A stretch of DNA of 38,656 bases. Source: Ureibacillus massiliensis 4400831 = CIP 108448 = CCUG 49529 (GTDB lineage: Bacteria > Bacillota > Bacilli > Bacillales_A > Planococcaceae). Both the position numbers and the translations under genes were made by a program. Below are positions 1 through 7,548 of the stretch, in pieces; positions within the stretch are counted from its first letter, which is position 1; each line of letters begins with the position of its first letter. The DNA is taken from assembly GCF_000772965.1 (NCBI RefSeq), contig NZ_JPVQ01000032.1, positions 1 to 38,656 on the forward strand. The letters run 5' to 3'. The notes under the pieces are model-generated. The model worked only from the letters and a program-made list of their open reading frames with translations, was not told the origin of the DNA and did not search any database.

Positions 1-206
1 AAGGGTTTGGGAGAAGGGGGGAGTTACCGTTTATTTTTGACAACTACATAGAAGGCAGGGCTATTTTAATGTGAAAATCTAAGGTGAGTTTGAACTAAGT
101 TGGGAAAGAGGGTAAAGGGAGGGAACAACAAAAGATTGGAATTTTGATGACATTCAATAGTTCTGTGCTATGCTAATTATATAAAGTCTTAACTTGGAGA
201 GGTCTT

Positions 207-1064
207 ATGGGGGAGCAAATTATTTATGACATGACTACACTTCAAGATACAATTGGCTCAATGAGCAAATTATTGGGTGTGGATGAACGACAAATTACGA
301 AATACTGTGTAAGTCATAAAGATGATTATGATGTAGAGGGCTTTTTTAGTTTGTTAGGATTAAGTGAATATTCTCTGTTGGATTTTGAAATTTATATAAC
401 TTCATTGCATGTAACTACGGATAAGGATAATTGTTCATCAGTAAAGAAGTATGGACTTTTAAATTTGCAACAGGCTCTCATAAAAGATACGCCTTTAAGG
501 GCTTATCTGGAGGGCTTTGGTGTTTTCATAGAAATTGATAAGAAGCAAATTAAATATCACGATAAGGTATTTGATATTAGCAAAGAATATAATGGCATAA
601 ATAAACCAGTTGATTGGATTATCTATAAATTGTACAGGGATTTCCAATTGAATTCATTTTTTTATTCCGACAACGTATTAAAATATGGTGGAGGTATAAG
701 AAGAAGACCAGAATTCCTATACAATCTTGCAGATTTTTTAGGAGAACCGAATATCGAATATGACTGGATTAAGGGTACAAATTGTTATGTTATAAAGTAC
801 AAAACAGCAATATCACAATTGGCTGATTGGACCTTTGATATTGATAAGGATAAAATTGATTATTTGGATGAAACTGAAATTAATATACACAAGATAAAAT
901 GGTTTTTAAATCAATCATTAAGAAGAATTAATAACGAAATTTTTTACAACAGTATAGACGATTGTTATTCTTATTTAAAAAATGATGTCTTTGTACCAGT
1001 ATCCGATATTCTAAGAGTTTATTCTGAAAACGAGTATTTGGAAGAATATCGAATCAGAGAATGA
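207..1064 (+). CDS. Hypothetical protein, possible ART-fold N-terminal half
   Basis: A 285-residue protein that I do not recognise as a named family. It starts at ATG after a good AGAGGTC-type ribosome binding site. Residues 65-90 carry a pattern (SLHVTT, then VKKYGLLNLQQAL) like the 'H-[ST]-T ... I/V-K-x-x-G-L-L' start of ADP-ribosyltransferase-fold toxins of the DarT/RES type. This is a weak resemblance by eye only. The rest is rich in aromatic and charged residues and shows no signal peptide, membrane segment or zinc motif. It stands alone, with a small acidic gene 125 bases downstream that could be a partner. Function unknown. Confidence 0.6.
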   Translation: MGEQIIYDMTTLQDTIGSMSKLLGVDERQITKYCVSHKDDYDVEGFFSLLGLSEYSLLDFEIYITSLHVTTDKDNCSSVKKYGLLNLQQALIKDTPLRAYLEGFGVFIEIDKKQIKYHDKVFDISKEYNGINKPVDWIIYKLYRDFQLNSFFYSDNVLKYGGGIRRRPEFLYNLADFLGEPNIEYDWIKGTNCYVIKYKTAISQLADWTFDIDKDKIDYLDETEINIHKIKWFLNQSLRRINNEIFYNSIDDCYSYLKNDVFVPVSDILRVYSENEYLEEYRIRE

Positions 1065-1188
1065 ATTAGAGACCATCATATGAATTTGGCACTTTGCTCT
1101 GCTATGGTAGGAGTTTGTTGTATCAACATACCGAACCAAGCAATACTCTTACACGTTCAGTTTCATTATTGAAAAAGTGGGTGAAGAA

Positions 1189-1383
1189 ATGAAAGCCGAT
1201 GAAAAATTGATTATGGAAATTGAGGAGTTCGATGATGCCTTCCCAGACGGAGTTTTTGCAATTCCAAGAAATCCTAAAGACCCAAAAGTAAAAGTTAGGG
1301 CGTTATGGGATTATTGTAAAGAAAAAGGTGTTGACCCAGAGGATTTAAGTGAAGAAGAAATGGAACAATTTCTTGAATACTAA
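1189..1383 (+). CDS. Small acidic hypothetical protein
   Basis: A 64-residue, strongly acidic protein (many Glu and Asp, central PRNPKDPKVKVRALWDYC stretch). I chose ATG 1189, preceded by GTGGGTGA at about five bases, over the GTG twelve bases upstream, which would lie inside that ribosome binding site. No family recognised. Its small size, acidity and position behind the 285-residue gene would fit an antitoxin or immunity partner, but that is inference. A hairpin at 1402-1429 follows the stop codon. Confidence 0.55.
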   Translation: MKADEKLIMEIEEFDDAFPDGVFAIPRNPKDPKVKVRALWDYCKEKGVDPEDLSEEEMEQFLEY

Positions 1384-1401
1384 ACTGATATTTTAAAAGG
1401 G

Positions 1402-1429
1402 AACAGGGAGTATTAGATTTCTCCCTGTT
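1402..1429 (-). terminator. Hairpin between converging genes
   Basis: Nine-base perfect stem AACAGGGAG / CTCCCTGTT with an eleven-base loop. Read on the minus strand it is followed by CCCTTTTAAAAT, so it best serves the minus-strand DUF2188 gene, and it may also block readthrough from the plus-strand gene ending at 1383. Confidence 0.6.
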
Positions 1430-1460
1430 GTAGTTGTAAAGAAGTTATTGTATCCTTCAA

Positions 1461-1685
1461 TTAACCTCTTGGTGGGTAAGGGTCATTTCCGTAACTATTT
1501 CTTTCTCTAATTTGTCCTGTTCTGTTATGAATGAACAGTTCAGATTGCTGATTTTTTGCAATATCTCTTGCAAATGAAATTGCCTCACGTTGAGTATCAA
1601 ATACTTTTGTTGCTCTTGAATTTCCTGCACCTTTTACTTGAAATCCACCACCAGAATGTGGGGTAACATGCTGATTTTTACCTAT
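1461..1685 (-). CDS. DUF2188 (YegP-like) protein with an ATA start codon
   Basis: A 74-residue reading frame with the hallmarks of small Gram-positive DUF2188 proteins: GKNQHVTPHSGGG at the start, then VKGAGNSRATKVFDTQ, REAISFARDIAKNQQSELF and the HNRTGQIRERNSYGNDPYPP ending. Family members normally begin Met-Gly-Lys-Asn. Here the codon before Gly-Lys-Asn is ATA (complement of 1683-1685), placed six bases after a strong GAGGTGAT ribosome binding site, and the preceding in-frame codon is TAA. No ATG, GTG or TTG lies upstream in frame. Either AUA is used as a rare start or the gene has been silenced by one G-to-A change. The role of the family is not established. Confidence 0.75.
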   Translation of the reverse strand: MGKNQHVTPHSGGGFQVKGAGNSRATKVFDTQREAISFARDIAKNQQSELFIHNRTGQIRERNSYGNDPYPPRG

Positions 1686-1792
1686 TTAAACATCACCTCA
1701 TTATTTGATATGGTGAGGGAGGCGAACATAAGTCCTCTTTTATGAAAATGAATTTTGTTGTAATATAAACGTGGATGTATAAATCAATGGCT

Positions 1793-1827
1793 CTTATTTG
1801 TTCTGCCAAACAAATAAGGGCTTTTTT
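1793..1827 (+). terminator. Intrinsic terminator reading on the plus strand
   Basis: Ten-base stem CTTATTTGTT / AACAAATAAG, six-base loop, then GGGCTTTTTT. Its T-run lies on the plus strand, antisense to the two small minus-strand genes on either side, so it may stop transcription running into them. Confidence 0.6.
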
Positions 1828-1954
1828 ATTTTAGCTTTGTCTTTAACTCTCGTTCGAGCTTCTGCACTTCTCTTTTTACTTGCTTATCTACTTCTCTATT
1901 TAAATCTCTAATGGCTCTATTAACTTGAGATGTATTGATTCGTACTCGTACCAT
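1826..1954 (-). CDS. Small basic coiled-coil peptide, 42 aa
   Basis: ATG at the complement of 1952-1954 is preceded by a strong GGAGGTGAC ribosome binding site. The product begins MVRVRINTSQVNRAIRDLNR and continues as a Lys/Arg/Glu-rich amphipathic helix ending KLERELKTKLK. No named family recognised. The gene has its own promoter (see 2014-2042), and the DUF2188 gene lies 140 bases downstream on the same strand. Confidence 0.6.
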   Translation of the reverse strand: MVRVRINTSQVNRAIRDLNREVDKQVKREVQKLERELKTKLK

Positions 1955-2013
1955 ATAGTCACCTCCTAATACGTGTAATCTAATGCTTATTTTTTGCCTC
2001 CTCACAATATTGA

Positions 2014-2042
2014 ATTATAGCACTATATTCCAATTGAATCAA
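2014..2042 (-). promoter_or_regulatory. SigA-type promoter for the minus-strand small genes
   Basis: On the minus strand, TTGATT (complement of 2037-2042) and TATAAT (complement of 2014-2019) are separated by exactly 17 bases. This is placed to transcribe the 42-aa gene and perhaps the DUF2188 gene behind it. Confidence 0.6.
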
Positions 2043-2082
2043 TATATAGTATATATACAATGACGAGTGGTACTATATATTG
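2040..2082. promoter_or_regulatory. 12-base inverted repeat, probable operator
   Basis: Perfect arms CAATATATAGTA (2040-2051) and TACTATATATTG (2071-2082), 19 bases apart. The left arm overlaps the -35 of the minus-strand promoter at 2014-2042, as expected of a repressor site. The XRE-type regulator at 2482 is the obvious candidate to bind it (inference). Confidence 0.5.
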
Positions 2083-2433
2083 TGTTTAATTCGGTTTTTT
2101 TCTAATTTGTCAAATGCGAAAATATTAGAATATGAAAGAATACTCATGAATATTGAAGAAAGTGATAGGTTTTCAATAATTTCTACTCAATTTCCTCATT
2201 TGCCATAATAGATTCCTCCATTTTGGCATAGCTCTAATTATGTAATGCAACCCTAATCTATCATTTTTCATATCCTATTATCATCTTATTGTCTGCGTTT
2301 CAAATCTCTTGTTTTACCCTGCCTTATCCCTCTATAAGCCACTTTTATCAGTTATATATTTCTTCTTACTGCTTATAATACAGTAGCTTTAATAAAGCAG
2401 GTTTCAAAATTTGAAGCTATTAAAACAGGAAGT
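2083..2433. other. Intergenic region without a gene
   Basis: No supported reading frame on either strand. The right part, near 2370-2385, has a TATAAT-like box that could be the -10 of the XRE gene promoter, but I see no convincing -35. Otherwise AT-rich sequence with nothing I can name. Confidence 0.4.
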
Positions 2434-2457
2434 TCTAATCTACCAATTCGGATTAGA
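2434..2457. promoter_or_regulatory. Inverted repeat upstream of XRE gene
   Basis: Perfect 7-base arms TCTAATC / GATTAGA with a 10-base spacer, ending 25 bases before the start codon at 2482. It could be an autoregulatory operator of the XRE protein or a hairpin in its leader. Confidence 0.35.
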
Positions 2458-2481
2458 CAAATGAAACAGGAGGAGTTCCAT

Positions 2482-2919
2482 ATGGGAAAGGACAGAGTTA
2501 TGTCTCGAAACTTTGCAGAGAAACTCAAATTCTATAGGCTTGAAAGGTCATATTCTTTGAAGGATGTTCAACGCATTACTGGGATTGATGCTGGATATAT
2601 CAATAAATTGGAGAACGGAATAAGACGTGCTCCTTCATATCCAATCCTTCAAAAGTTGGCATTTGCTCTAAAAGTCGATATTACAGACCTTATCGACATT
2701 GATTTACCAGAAAACGAACCGTTGCGTAGTGTTCAAGAGGTCTTAGTATTTACCGAGTATCTGATAAAGGGGAAGTTACCTACAACTATTGTTAGGGAAA
2801 ATTTATTAGCTGTTATCCAGACAATGCTGGATTGTGAATGGGAAGAACATACCAAACATACAGATAGTGTCAACGTATTAAATAAAGTTGATATTTTTTT
2901 AAGGTCACTGAAAAAATAG
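2482..2919 (+). CDS. XRE-family helix-turn-helix regulator
   Basis: A 145-residue DNA-binding protein. Start at ATG 2482 is chosen because ACAGGAGGAG sits just before it; an ATG 21 bases upstream lies before this site. Residues ~8-65 form a Cro/C1-type helix-turn-helix: FAEKLKFYRLERSYSLKDVQ, then ITGIDAGYINKLENG and LQKLAFALKVDITDLI. The C-terminal 70 residues are not a recognised domain and could mediate dimerisation or sensing. The next gene, a nuclease-like protein, starts 81 bases on, with a terminator-like hairpin between that could attenuate it. Inverted repeats at 2434-2457 and 2040-2082 are candidate operators. Confidence 0.8.
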   Translation: MGKDRVMSRNFAEKLKFYRLERSYSLKDVQRITGIDAGYINKLENGIRRAPSYPILQKLAFALKVDITDLIDIDLPENEPLRSVQEVLVFTEYLIKGKLPTTIVRENLLAVIQTMLDCEWEEHTKHTDSVNVLNKVDIFLRSLKK

Positions 2920-2936
2920 TACATCAAAAAGGTTGG

Positions 2937-2973
2937 AAAAGGAGAACTGTAATTTTTTTATGGTTCTCTTTTT
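2937..2973 (+). terminator. Terminator-like hairpin between XRE and nuclease genes
   Basis: Stem AAAAGGAGAAC / GTTCTCTTTTT around a 15-base AT-rich loop, running straight into a T-rich tract. It lies between two co-oriented genes 81 bases apart, so it may attenuate rather than fully separate them. Confidence 0.5.
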
Positions 2974-3000
2974 CTATTTAAATGTAATAGGAGAATGGCT

Positions 3001-4023
3001 ATGTCAAAAAACGGTAGCATAAAGGAAGCTATTTTTACAGTATTCTTGAAATTAAATTTGAGTATTATGGAAAAAGAGTTGAGTCTTCATTTTTCCGAAG
3101 TCGTATTGGAACAAAGTTTCGATGTTACGGAAGAAAATGATAGCCAGAATAAAAGGGTTTTAATGTTGGATATGTATGGCATGGAGCAAAACTCTAATGT
3201 CGAGGTTATCGTTGAAAATGTGTTAACTAAATCGAATAATGACCATCAAAGGCGACTGCTGAAAATTATTGAAAGATTAGAAAAAGGGATAATCATCTAC
3301 CAGGCATTAGGATTCAGACCAAAGGATGTACAGCAGTTGAAAAATGCAGTAAAAGGAAAAGACATTAATCTATACTTTGTGCAAATTAACGAGGACATGA
3401 TTCCGTTAATTAACAACCTCAATACAGAAACGCATAAGTTAAGGATTTACGAGAACTTAAATGTTCTAAATACCGTTGTAAAACCTATTTCACTGCTAAA
3501 GGATATAAGTGTTATAAAGCCAATACAAGGCAATGTGGCACTAATGAGGGAAGAGGTAGAGAGAGATTTCTCTAACCCCCATGTTGAGGCAAATAATTAC
3601 TTGTTAGACCAATTACAAACTAATATACCCTATTTCTTTCCATTCCAAAGGAGAAAGAATCTCGCAAACAGATACATTTCTTTTGGATTCGGAAAAAGCG
3701 GTGTTTCCTTACTTCTATCGGTGGAGGATATGCGACACAGAGCATTCGTAAAATTAACATTTAGAGAGCTTAGTCCACCAATCTATTACAAAATAAAGGA
3801 GAGAGAGGATAAGGCAAGAGAATTAATTGGCGAAGAGCTTCAATTTTTGGATGATAAACATACGATAGAGTTCCGATTCAAACCATATCAGGATGTTAGA
3901 GATACAGTAGATACGTTAGTAGATGTCGCTGAAAAATTTATTTTAACGTTCTCAAATCAGGTTTTATACGGAGCGGATAGATTTGGTATGCAAGAAGAAG
4001 GGTTGGAATATAGATTGAGTTAA
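3001..4023 (+). CDS. PD-(D/E)XK-like N-terminus plus DUF4268-like protein
   Basis: A 340-residue protein. Start ATG 3001 follows AGGAG at seven bases; the ATG six bases upstream is too close to that site. Around residues 67-100 the pattern VEVIVENVLTKSNNDHQRRL, then GIIIYQA, matches the conserved nuclease-like segment of DUF4268/DUF91-type proteins ('VIVENQLxKTDHxHLGxLLTYA'). The C-terminal third, with NRYISFGFGKSGVSLLLSVE and KAREL-IGEELQFL, resembles DUF4268 domains. Such proteins are often found beside phage-defence or restriction genes, but their substrate is unknown. It follows the XRE regulator in the same direction. A strong terminator at 4032-4060 closes the unit. Confidence 0.6.
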   Translation: MSKNGSIKEAIFTVFLKLNLSIMEKELSLHFSEVVLEQSFDVTEENDSQNKRVLMLDMYGMEQNSNVEVIVENVLTKSNNDHQRRLLKIIERLEKGIIIYQALGFRPKDVQQLKNAVKGKDINLYFVQINEDMIPLINNLNTETHKLRIYENLNVLNTVVKPISLLKDISVIKPIQGNVALMREEVERDFSNPHVEANNYLLDQLQTNIPYFFPFQRRKNLANRYISFGFGKSGVSLLLSVEDMRHRAFVKLTFRELSPPIYYKIKEREDKARELIGEELQFLDDKHTIEFRFKPYQDVRDTVDTLVDVAEKFILTFSNQVLYGADRFGMQEEGLEYRLS

Positions 4024-4031
4024 ACAGGAAC

Positions 4032-4060
4032 AAGGCATTGGGTTATCCAGTGCCTTTTTT
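4032..4060 (+). terminator. Intrinsic terminator
   Basis: Ten-pair stem AAGGCATTGG / CCAGTGCCTT (one G-T pair), five-base loop, T6 tail. It starts 8 bases after the stop codon of the DUF4268-like gene. Confidence 0.8.
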
Positions 4061-4081
4061 AATAGGTCGTTTTGTTTAAAG

Positions 4082-4109
4082 AAAAAAGCGACCATCATTT
4101 TCGATGGTC
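4082..4109 (-). terminator. Minus-strand terminator without an obvious gene
   Basis: Seven-base stem GACCATC / GATGGTC; on the minus strand it is followed by GCTTTTTTC. No supported minus-strand gene lies upstream of it, so it may be left over from a lost gene. Confidence 0.5.
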
Positions 4110-4151
4110 TTGTTGTCCTAATGCTACCAGTATAAGCTATGTAGACATCAG

Positions 4152-4167
4152 ATGACCAGTTCATTAA
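4152..4167. repeat. Copy 1 of a 16-base motif (TetR-operator-like)
   Basis: ATGACCAGTTCATTAA, identical to 24364-24379. The core AATGA-CCAG-TTCATT style is roughly palindromic, like TetR-family operators. It lies 150 bases upstream of a broken LysE exporter gene, a common target of TetR regulators. Confidence 0.5.
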
Positions 4168-4319
4168 GTTTCAGAAATTTCAACTTGATGTTAAATTTCA
4201 ATGTACATGGTCGATATCCTTTCAGTGTTATACAAACACGTTGACTGTTATATATGATTTAAAGTTATAATAACAACAATAAATTATTTATTATAACACT
4301 TGTCAAAGGAGGAGTTCAT

Positions 4320-4945
4320 GTGCCGAATTATTATTTATTTGTAGTTGTATCCATTATATTAATTGTTACGCCTGGTCCTGATTTTGCCTTGATTACCAAA
4401 AATACCATTTTATATGAAAAAAGAGGAGGCCGTGCGACTACTTATTGAGTGGTCTCAGGACATATTTTACATGCAACAGCTTCGGTCCTCGGTATATCAG
4501 CCGTTATTGCTAAATCCATCGTACTTTTTGAGATAGTAAAATATGTGGGTGCGGTTTATCTTCTCTATATTGGAATTAAAGCATTACTGTCTAAACAAAA
4601 AAATGACTCGGAGAACCGAGACTATACAGATGCTACGTATCAGACATCTAAAAGGAAATCGTGCTTTCTTCAAGGATTGTTGTCTACTACGTTTAACCCT
4701 AAAGCTATCATTTTCTATATTACTTTCCTCAAGTTATTGACCCGCATAAGAATGTATTATTGCAATCCTTTGTGTTTTCGGGAATTTTTATCCTGATTGC
4801 ATTGTTGTGGCTTTTATTATGTGTCTCTATCCTTAACCGCATTCGTTCATGGTTTAGAAAACCTTCGGTTCAACTTATCTTTGAAAGAATAACGGGAATT
4901 ACATTGATTTCTTTGGGAATAAAGTTGGCTTTTGAAAAGAGATAA
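4320..4945 (+). pseudogene. LysE/RhtB-family amino-acid exporter, broken
   Basis: GTG 4320 follows AAAGGAGGAG. The frame reads VPNYYLFVVVSIILIVTPGP with the family's 'TPGPDFALITKNT' signature, then meets an in-frame TGA after RGGRATTY, where family members have Leu-Gly-Val-Val-Ser-Gly. The same frame resumes with VVSGHILHATASVLGISAVI. A second lesion, a one-base frameshift near 4728, moves the end (PQVIDPHKNVLLQSF, then IALLWLLLCV and ITGITLISLGIKLAF) into another frame. The family exports amino acids or homoserine lactones through six membrane helices. This copy cannot make a full protein. A terminator at 4960-4985 remains. Confidence 0.85.
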
Positions 4946-4959
4946 TTAAGAACCATCCT

Positions 4960-4986
4960 AACCACCTATTTATAAGGTGGTTTTTG
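4960..4986 (+). terminator. Terminator after LysE pseudogene
   Basis: AACCACC / GGTGGTT stem followed by TTTTGTTTT. Confidence 0.75.
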
Positions 4987-5109
4987 TTTTCCGCTTAATT
5001 AATTGAATAGTTTCTGTTGTTTCCTTCACAAGAATAGGAGTTTTCAATTTTTCTGTATCTGTTAGAACTTTAGTAACTCGTAAAAAAGTCCAACTTGTTT
5101 ATATTCCAT
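4970..5109 (-). pseudogene. Possible small frameshifted gene
   Basis: On the minus strand, GGAGGTTCAG precedes an ATG giving MEYKQVGLFY. A frame change in a run of six T leads to RVTKVLTDTEKLKTP, then TETIQLIKRKTKTT before a stop. The second part has coding-like composition. No family recognised; it may be chance. Confidence 0.25.
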
Positions 5110-5284
5110 ATAGTCTGAACCTCCATTTTTTTACTAAAAATGCGGGTGTATCTTATCTATTATTTAATATAAATATCCAATTAAAAGTTGTTCCGAAATC
5201 TTAACCAATTGTTGGATACGAGTTTGACAACACTATTAAACTATTGAAGCATACATCAATTAATGCCCTAAACACCGATATTCT

Positions 5285-5551
5285 TTATCTGCCTTTATAG
5301 CGTCTAATAAATTCCCTGCCAAATTCTCTCGTATTCAATCGTGTTCTTTCTTTTGGTTCATGCTCAATGCCAAAAGAGAACTCTTCATTCAATCTTTTAA
5401 GCTCCCCATACATATTTTTTACAGGCACTTCATGTCCATTGACAACCTGATAAATGACAAGTTTAGGCAGAGCGTTTCCATCCTTGTATTGATGAATTCG
5501 ATACAATCCATTTACGGATTTGACCTCAATTGTTTTAAGCAATTTGCTCAT
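5285..5551 (-). CDS. Hypothetical protein, 88 aa
   Basis: Start chosen at the ATG complementary to 5549-5551 because GGAGGT lies seven bases before it; the longer frame has no such site. The product begins MSKLLKTIEVKSVNGLYRIH and ends with a basic FGREFIRRYKGR tail. It is compact and soluble-looking, without membrane or zinc motifs. No family recognised. It stands between a decayed region and the minus-strand gene at 5867, but has its own ribosome binding site and no clear operon partner. Confidence 0.55.
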   Translation of the reverse strand: MSKLLKTIEVKSVNGLYRIHQYKDGNALPKLVIYQVVNGHEVPVKNMYGELKRLNEEFSFGIEHEPKERTRLNTREFGREFIRRYKGR

Positions 5552-5821
5552 GCAATTACCTCCGAACGAATTCAAATTGTAGTCATATTATAACATGTAT
5601 TTTCTGATTTTTTCTTCTACTCAGCGGTTTAATAGTGTTTGGTATGTGTACATATCTCAACATTTGAGTAAAAGGTATGAAAGAATTCATAACAAGTTCT
5701 TAAATAATTGCACTTATACCAGAATAATTATGAGAAATTGCTAAAAAAGTATGAAGTTGTTCATATCTTTTTCATACGAAAACTATGGTAAAACGAGTGT
5801 AGGATTTCTTGATTAGGCAAT

Positions 5822-5850
5822 AAAAAAGCACAGGGAGCTTCATCTGTGCC
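5822..5850 (-). terminator. Intrinsic terminator for the gene at 5867
   Basis: On the minus strand, GCACAG / CTGTGC stem followed by TTTTTTA, 17 bases beyond the stop codon. Confidence 0.8.
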
Positions 5851-5866
5851 ATTAAAAAAGTGTCAT

Positions 5867-6376
5867 TTATTCAAACTCTTGATAGGTGTTAATAAACTCA
5901 AGCAAACTCTGGGCAATTAAATCCTGAACTTTTAGGTGAGGGAACTGGTTCTCGCATAACTTGGAGAACTTGTCATAAATATTTTCATTCAACTTCAAAT
6001 TTTTGTTCACGTATTTTGCCTTGGTATTGTAGATTTCTTTATCTAAGACAAGCGTAGGTTTTTCGTTTACGGTAGACACTAAGCTCTTCAAGGTTTCTAA
6101 ATTCTCTTTTATAAAGGTTAATTCCTCTTGAAAGCCAATGGTTGCTTTATCAGAAGGTTTCGCATTTCCTAATGATTCTTTGTCTCGAATAAACTTGAAA
6201 TATTGATTCTCTCTCGCAATATAGACGAAATCTTCCTTCTGCATTTCCTTTGTGAAGCTGGAATAGGCTATTCCTAAAGTCCCTGCAACCCCTTTTAAAT
6301 CGCTATTTACCAACATTTTATTGATTTCTTCTGCACGTTTATCGACATCCATTGTAAAAAATATATCTTTATTCAT
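5867..6376 (-). CDS. Hypothetical protein with RHH-like C-terminus
   Basis: A 169-residue protein with a strong AAAGGAG ribosome binding site. The N-terminal third (VDKRAEEINKMLVNSDLKGV, then AGTLGIAYSSFTKEM) could be a helix-turn-helix. The last 45 residues (NKNLKLNENIYDKFSKLCEN, then LKVQDLIAQSLLEFINTY) look like a ribbon-helix-helix unit of the CopG/plasmid-regulator kind. This would suggest a plasmid-type DNA-binding protein, but both calls are by eye. It is a single-gene unit with its own terminator. Confidence 0.5.
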   Translation of the reverse strand: MNKDIFFTMDVDKRAEEINKMLVNSDLKGVAGTLGIAYSSFTKEMQKEDFVYIARENQYFKFIRDKESLGNAKPSDKATIGFQEELTFIKENLETLKSLVSTVNEKPTLVLDKEIYNTKAKYVNKNLKLNENIYDKFSKLCENQFPHLKVQDLIAQSLLEFINTYQEFE

Positions 6377-6622
6377 ATACTTACTCCTTTCTATTAGTTT
6401 TTTAGTATTATAGTAGACTTGCTTTTTCTTTATAACTGCACACTGTCGGAGCTACTTTTAGCAAGGTGTCGTAGAGGTGGATGGCTGAAAATATGGTACT
6501 CAAGGATATGTAATTGCAGTGGCTCAAAATTAAGTAATCAGTGGTAATGCAGGGCAATCATTATCAAACTATCAATGAATCTCTATGATATAGAAATGCT
6601 GTGAGAAAGGAGTGAAGGGTCT

Positions 6623-7111
6623 ATAGCAACTGTAACAAAAGAAACCAAGAGAAAGGGGAATAAGCAGAACCCAGGTAAAAGTTTCGAGCAGGATTTTTAT
6701 GCTTCTGTTCCAGCAGATGTATTCTTTTACCGTTTGAAAGATGATAGTTTAGGATTTGCCAACGTGAAAAACCCCTGCGATTTTATCCTATACAAGATTC
6801 CGAATATCTATCTGTTAGAGCTAAAGAGCCATAAAGGTAAATCAATTCCTTTTGGAGCTATACAGCATTATCAAATTGAATTATTGCACCGTTACAATCA
6901 AATGGATGGAGTGGTTGCTGGATTTGTATTTAATTTTAGGGATGTAAATGAAACGTATTTTGTGGATGCGGTAACAGCGTATCAGTTTTACCATGTCGGA
7001 GAACGTAAGAGCTTTTCATTGGAATGGACAAGGGGAAATGGGATTCTTATTCCGCAAAAATTAAAGCGAACTCGGTATCAATATGATTTGTGTAATCTAT
7101 TAAATTATTAA
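6623..7111 (+). CDS. RecU-like Holliday junction resolvase with an ATA start
   Basis: A 162-residue frame matching phage- and plasmid-type RecU resolvases: NPGKSFEQDFYASVP at residues ~18-32, FYRLKDD, the catalytic region CDFILYKIPNIYLLELKSHK (Asp and the E-x-K pair) and GAIQHYQIELL. RecU enzymes cut four-way DNA junctions during recombination. An ATG exists inside the frame at 6734, but starting there would remove the conserved N-terminal motif. Between the upstream in-frame TGA at 6602 and that motif, the only codon positioned for a start is ATA 6623, ten bases after AAAGGAG. It may be translated from AUA or be silenced. Confidence 0.7.
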   Translation: MATVTKETKRKGNKQNPGKSFEQDFYASVPADVFFYRLKDDSLGFANVKNPCDFILYKIPNIYLLELKSHKGKSIPFGAIQHYQIELLHRYNQMDGVVAGFVFNFRDVNETYFVDAVTAYQFYHVGERKSFSLEWTRGNGILIPQKLKRTRYQYDLCNLLNY

Positions 7112-7118
7112 ATTCAAT

Positions 7119-7343
7119 GTGAATTTAAAGAAACGGAGGAATGGAAGTGAGAAAATAATTGAAATTGAAAGTAATTATGAAGGTGAGTTTCACCATAATT
7201 TATGGAATATCCTTAAAAGGGAAGTAGAAGAAAAGCCAGAATTTATGGGTTGGTATAGAAAAGAAAGGGTCATTAAGCTGAATGAAGAACTTTACAGGCT
7301 AACAGAATTTAAATGCTATCATACTGAAGTATGGCTTCTCTAA
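7119..7343 (+). CDS. Hypothetical small protein, start unclear
   Basis: The frame reading IIEIESNYEGEFHHNLWNIL and RKERVIKLNEELYRLTEFKC looks coding. The good CGGAGG site at 7134 is placed for GTG 7147, but that start is in another frame and would need a one-base shift in the AAAA run at 7152-7155 to enter this one. The GTG at 7119 has no ribosome binding site. It may therefore be a frameshifted gene. No family recognised. It follows the RecU-like gene by a few bases and may have been in its operon. Confidence 0.35.
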   Translation: MNLKKRRNGSEKIIEIESNYEGEFHHNLWNILKREVEEKPEFMGWYRKERVIKLNEELYRLTEFKCYHTEVWLL

Positions 7344-7429
7344 AGCCATTTACAGGTGATTTGAGCAAGTTGAAGGGGAAATATGAAGGTGAGTTGAGTT
7401 TGTAAATGAAAGAGAAATAGGATAGTATC

Positions 7430-7463
7430 AGAAGCCCCTGCGAAGGAGCTTCTATTTTCTTTT
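7430..7463 (+). terminator. Intrinsic terminator
   Basis: AGAAGC / GCTTCT stem with extra inner CC/GG pairs, followed by ATTTTCTTTTT. It closes the RecU-like transcription unit. Confidence 0.7.
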
Positions 7464-7548
7464 TATGGCATTGTTTTTGTTTTTTAAATTGTATTTATGG
7501 AGAGTGCTATTGCCTTAAGGAACGTCATTGTTATTGAAAATATCATGG

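Noticed and set aside
4449-4945. Two or three separate small genes in the LysE region
   Set aside because: Together they form one LysE-family protein broken by a stop codon and a frameshift.
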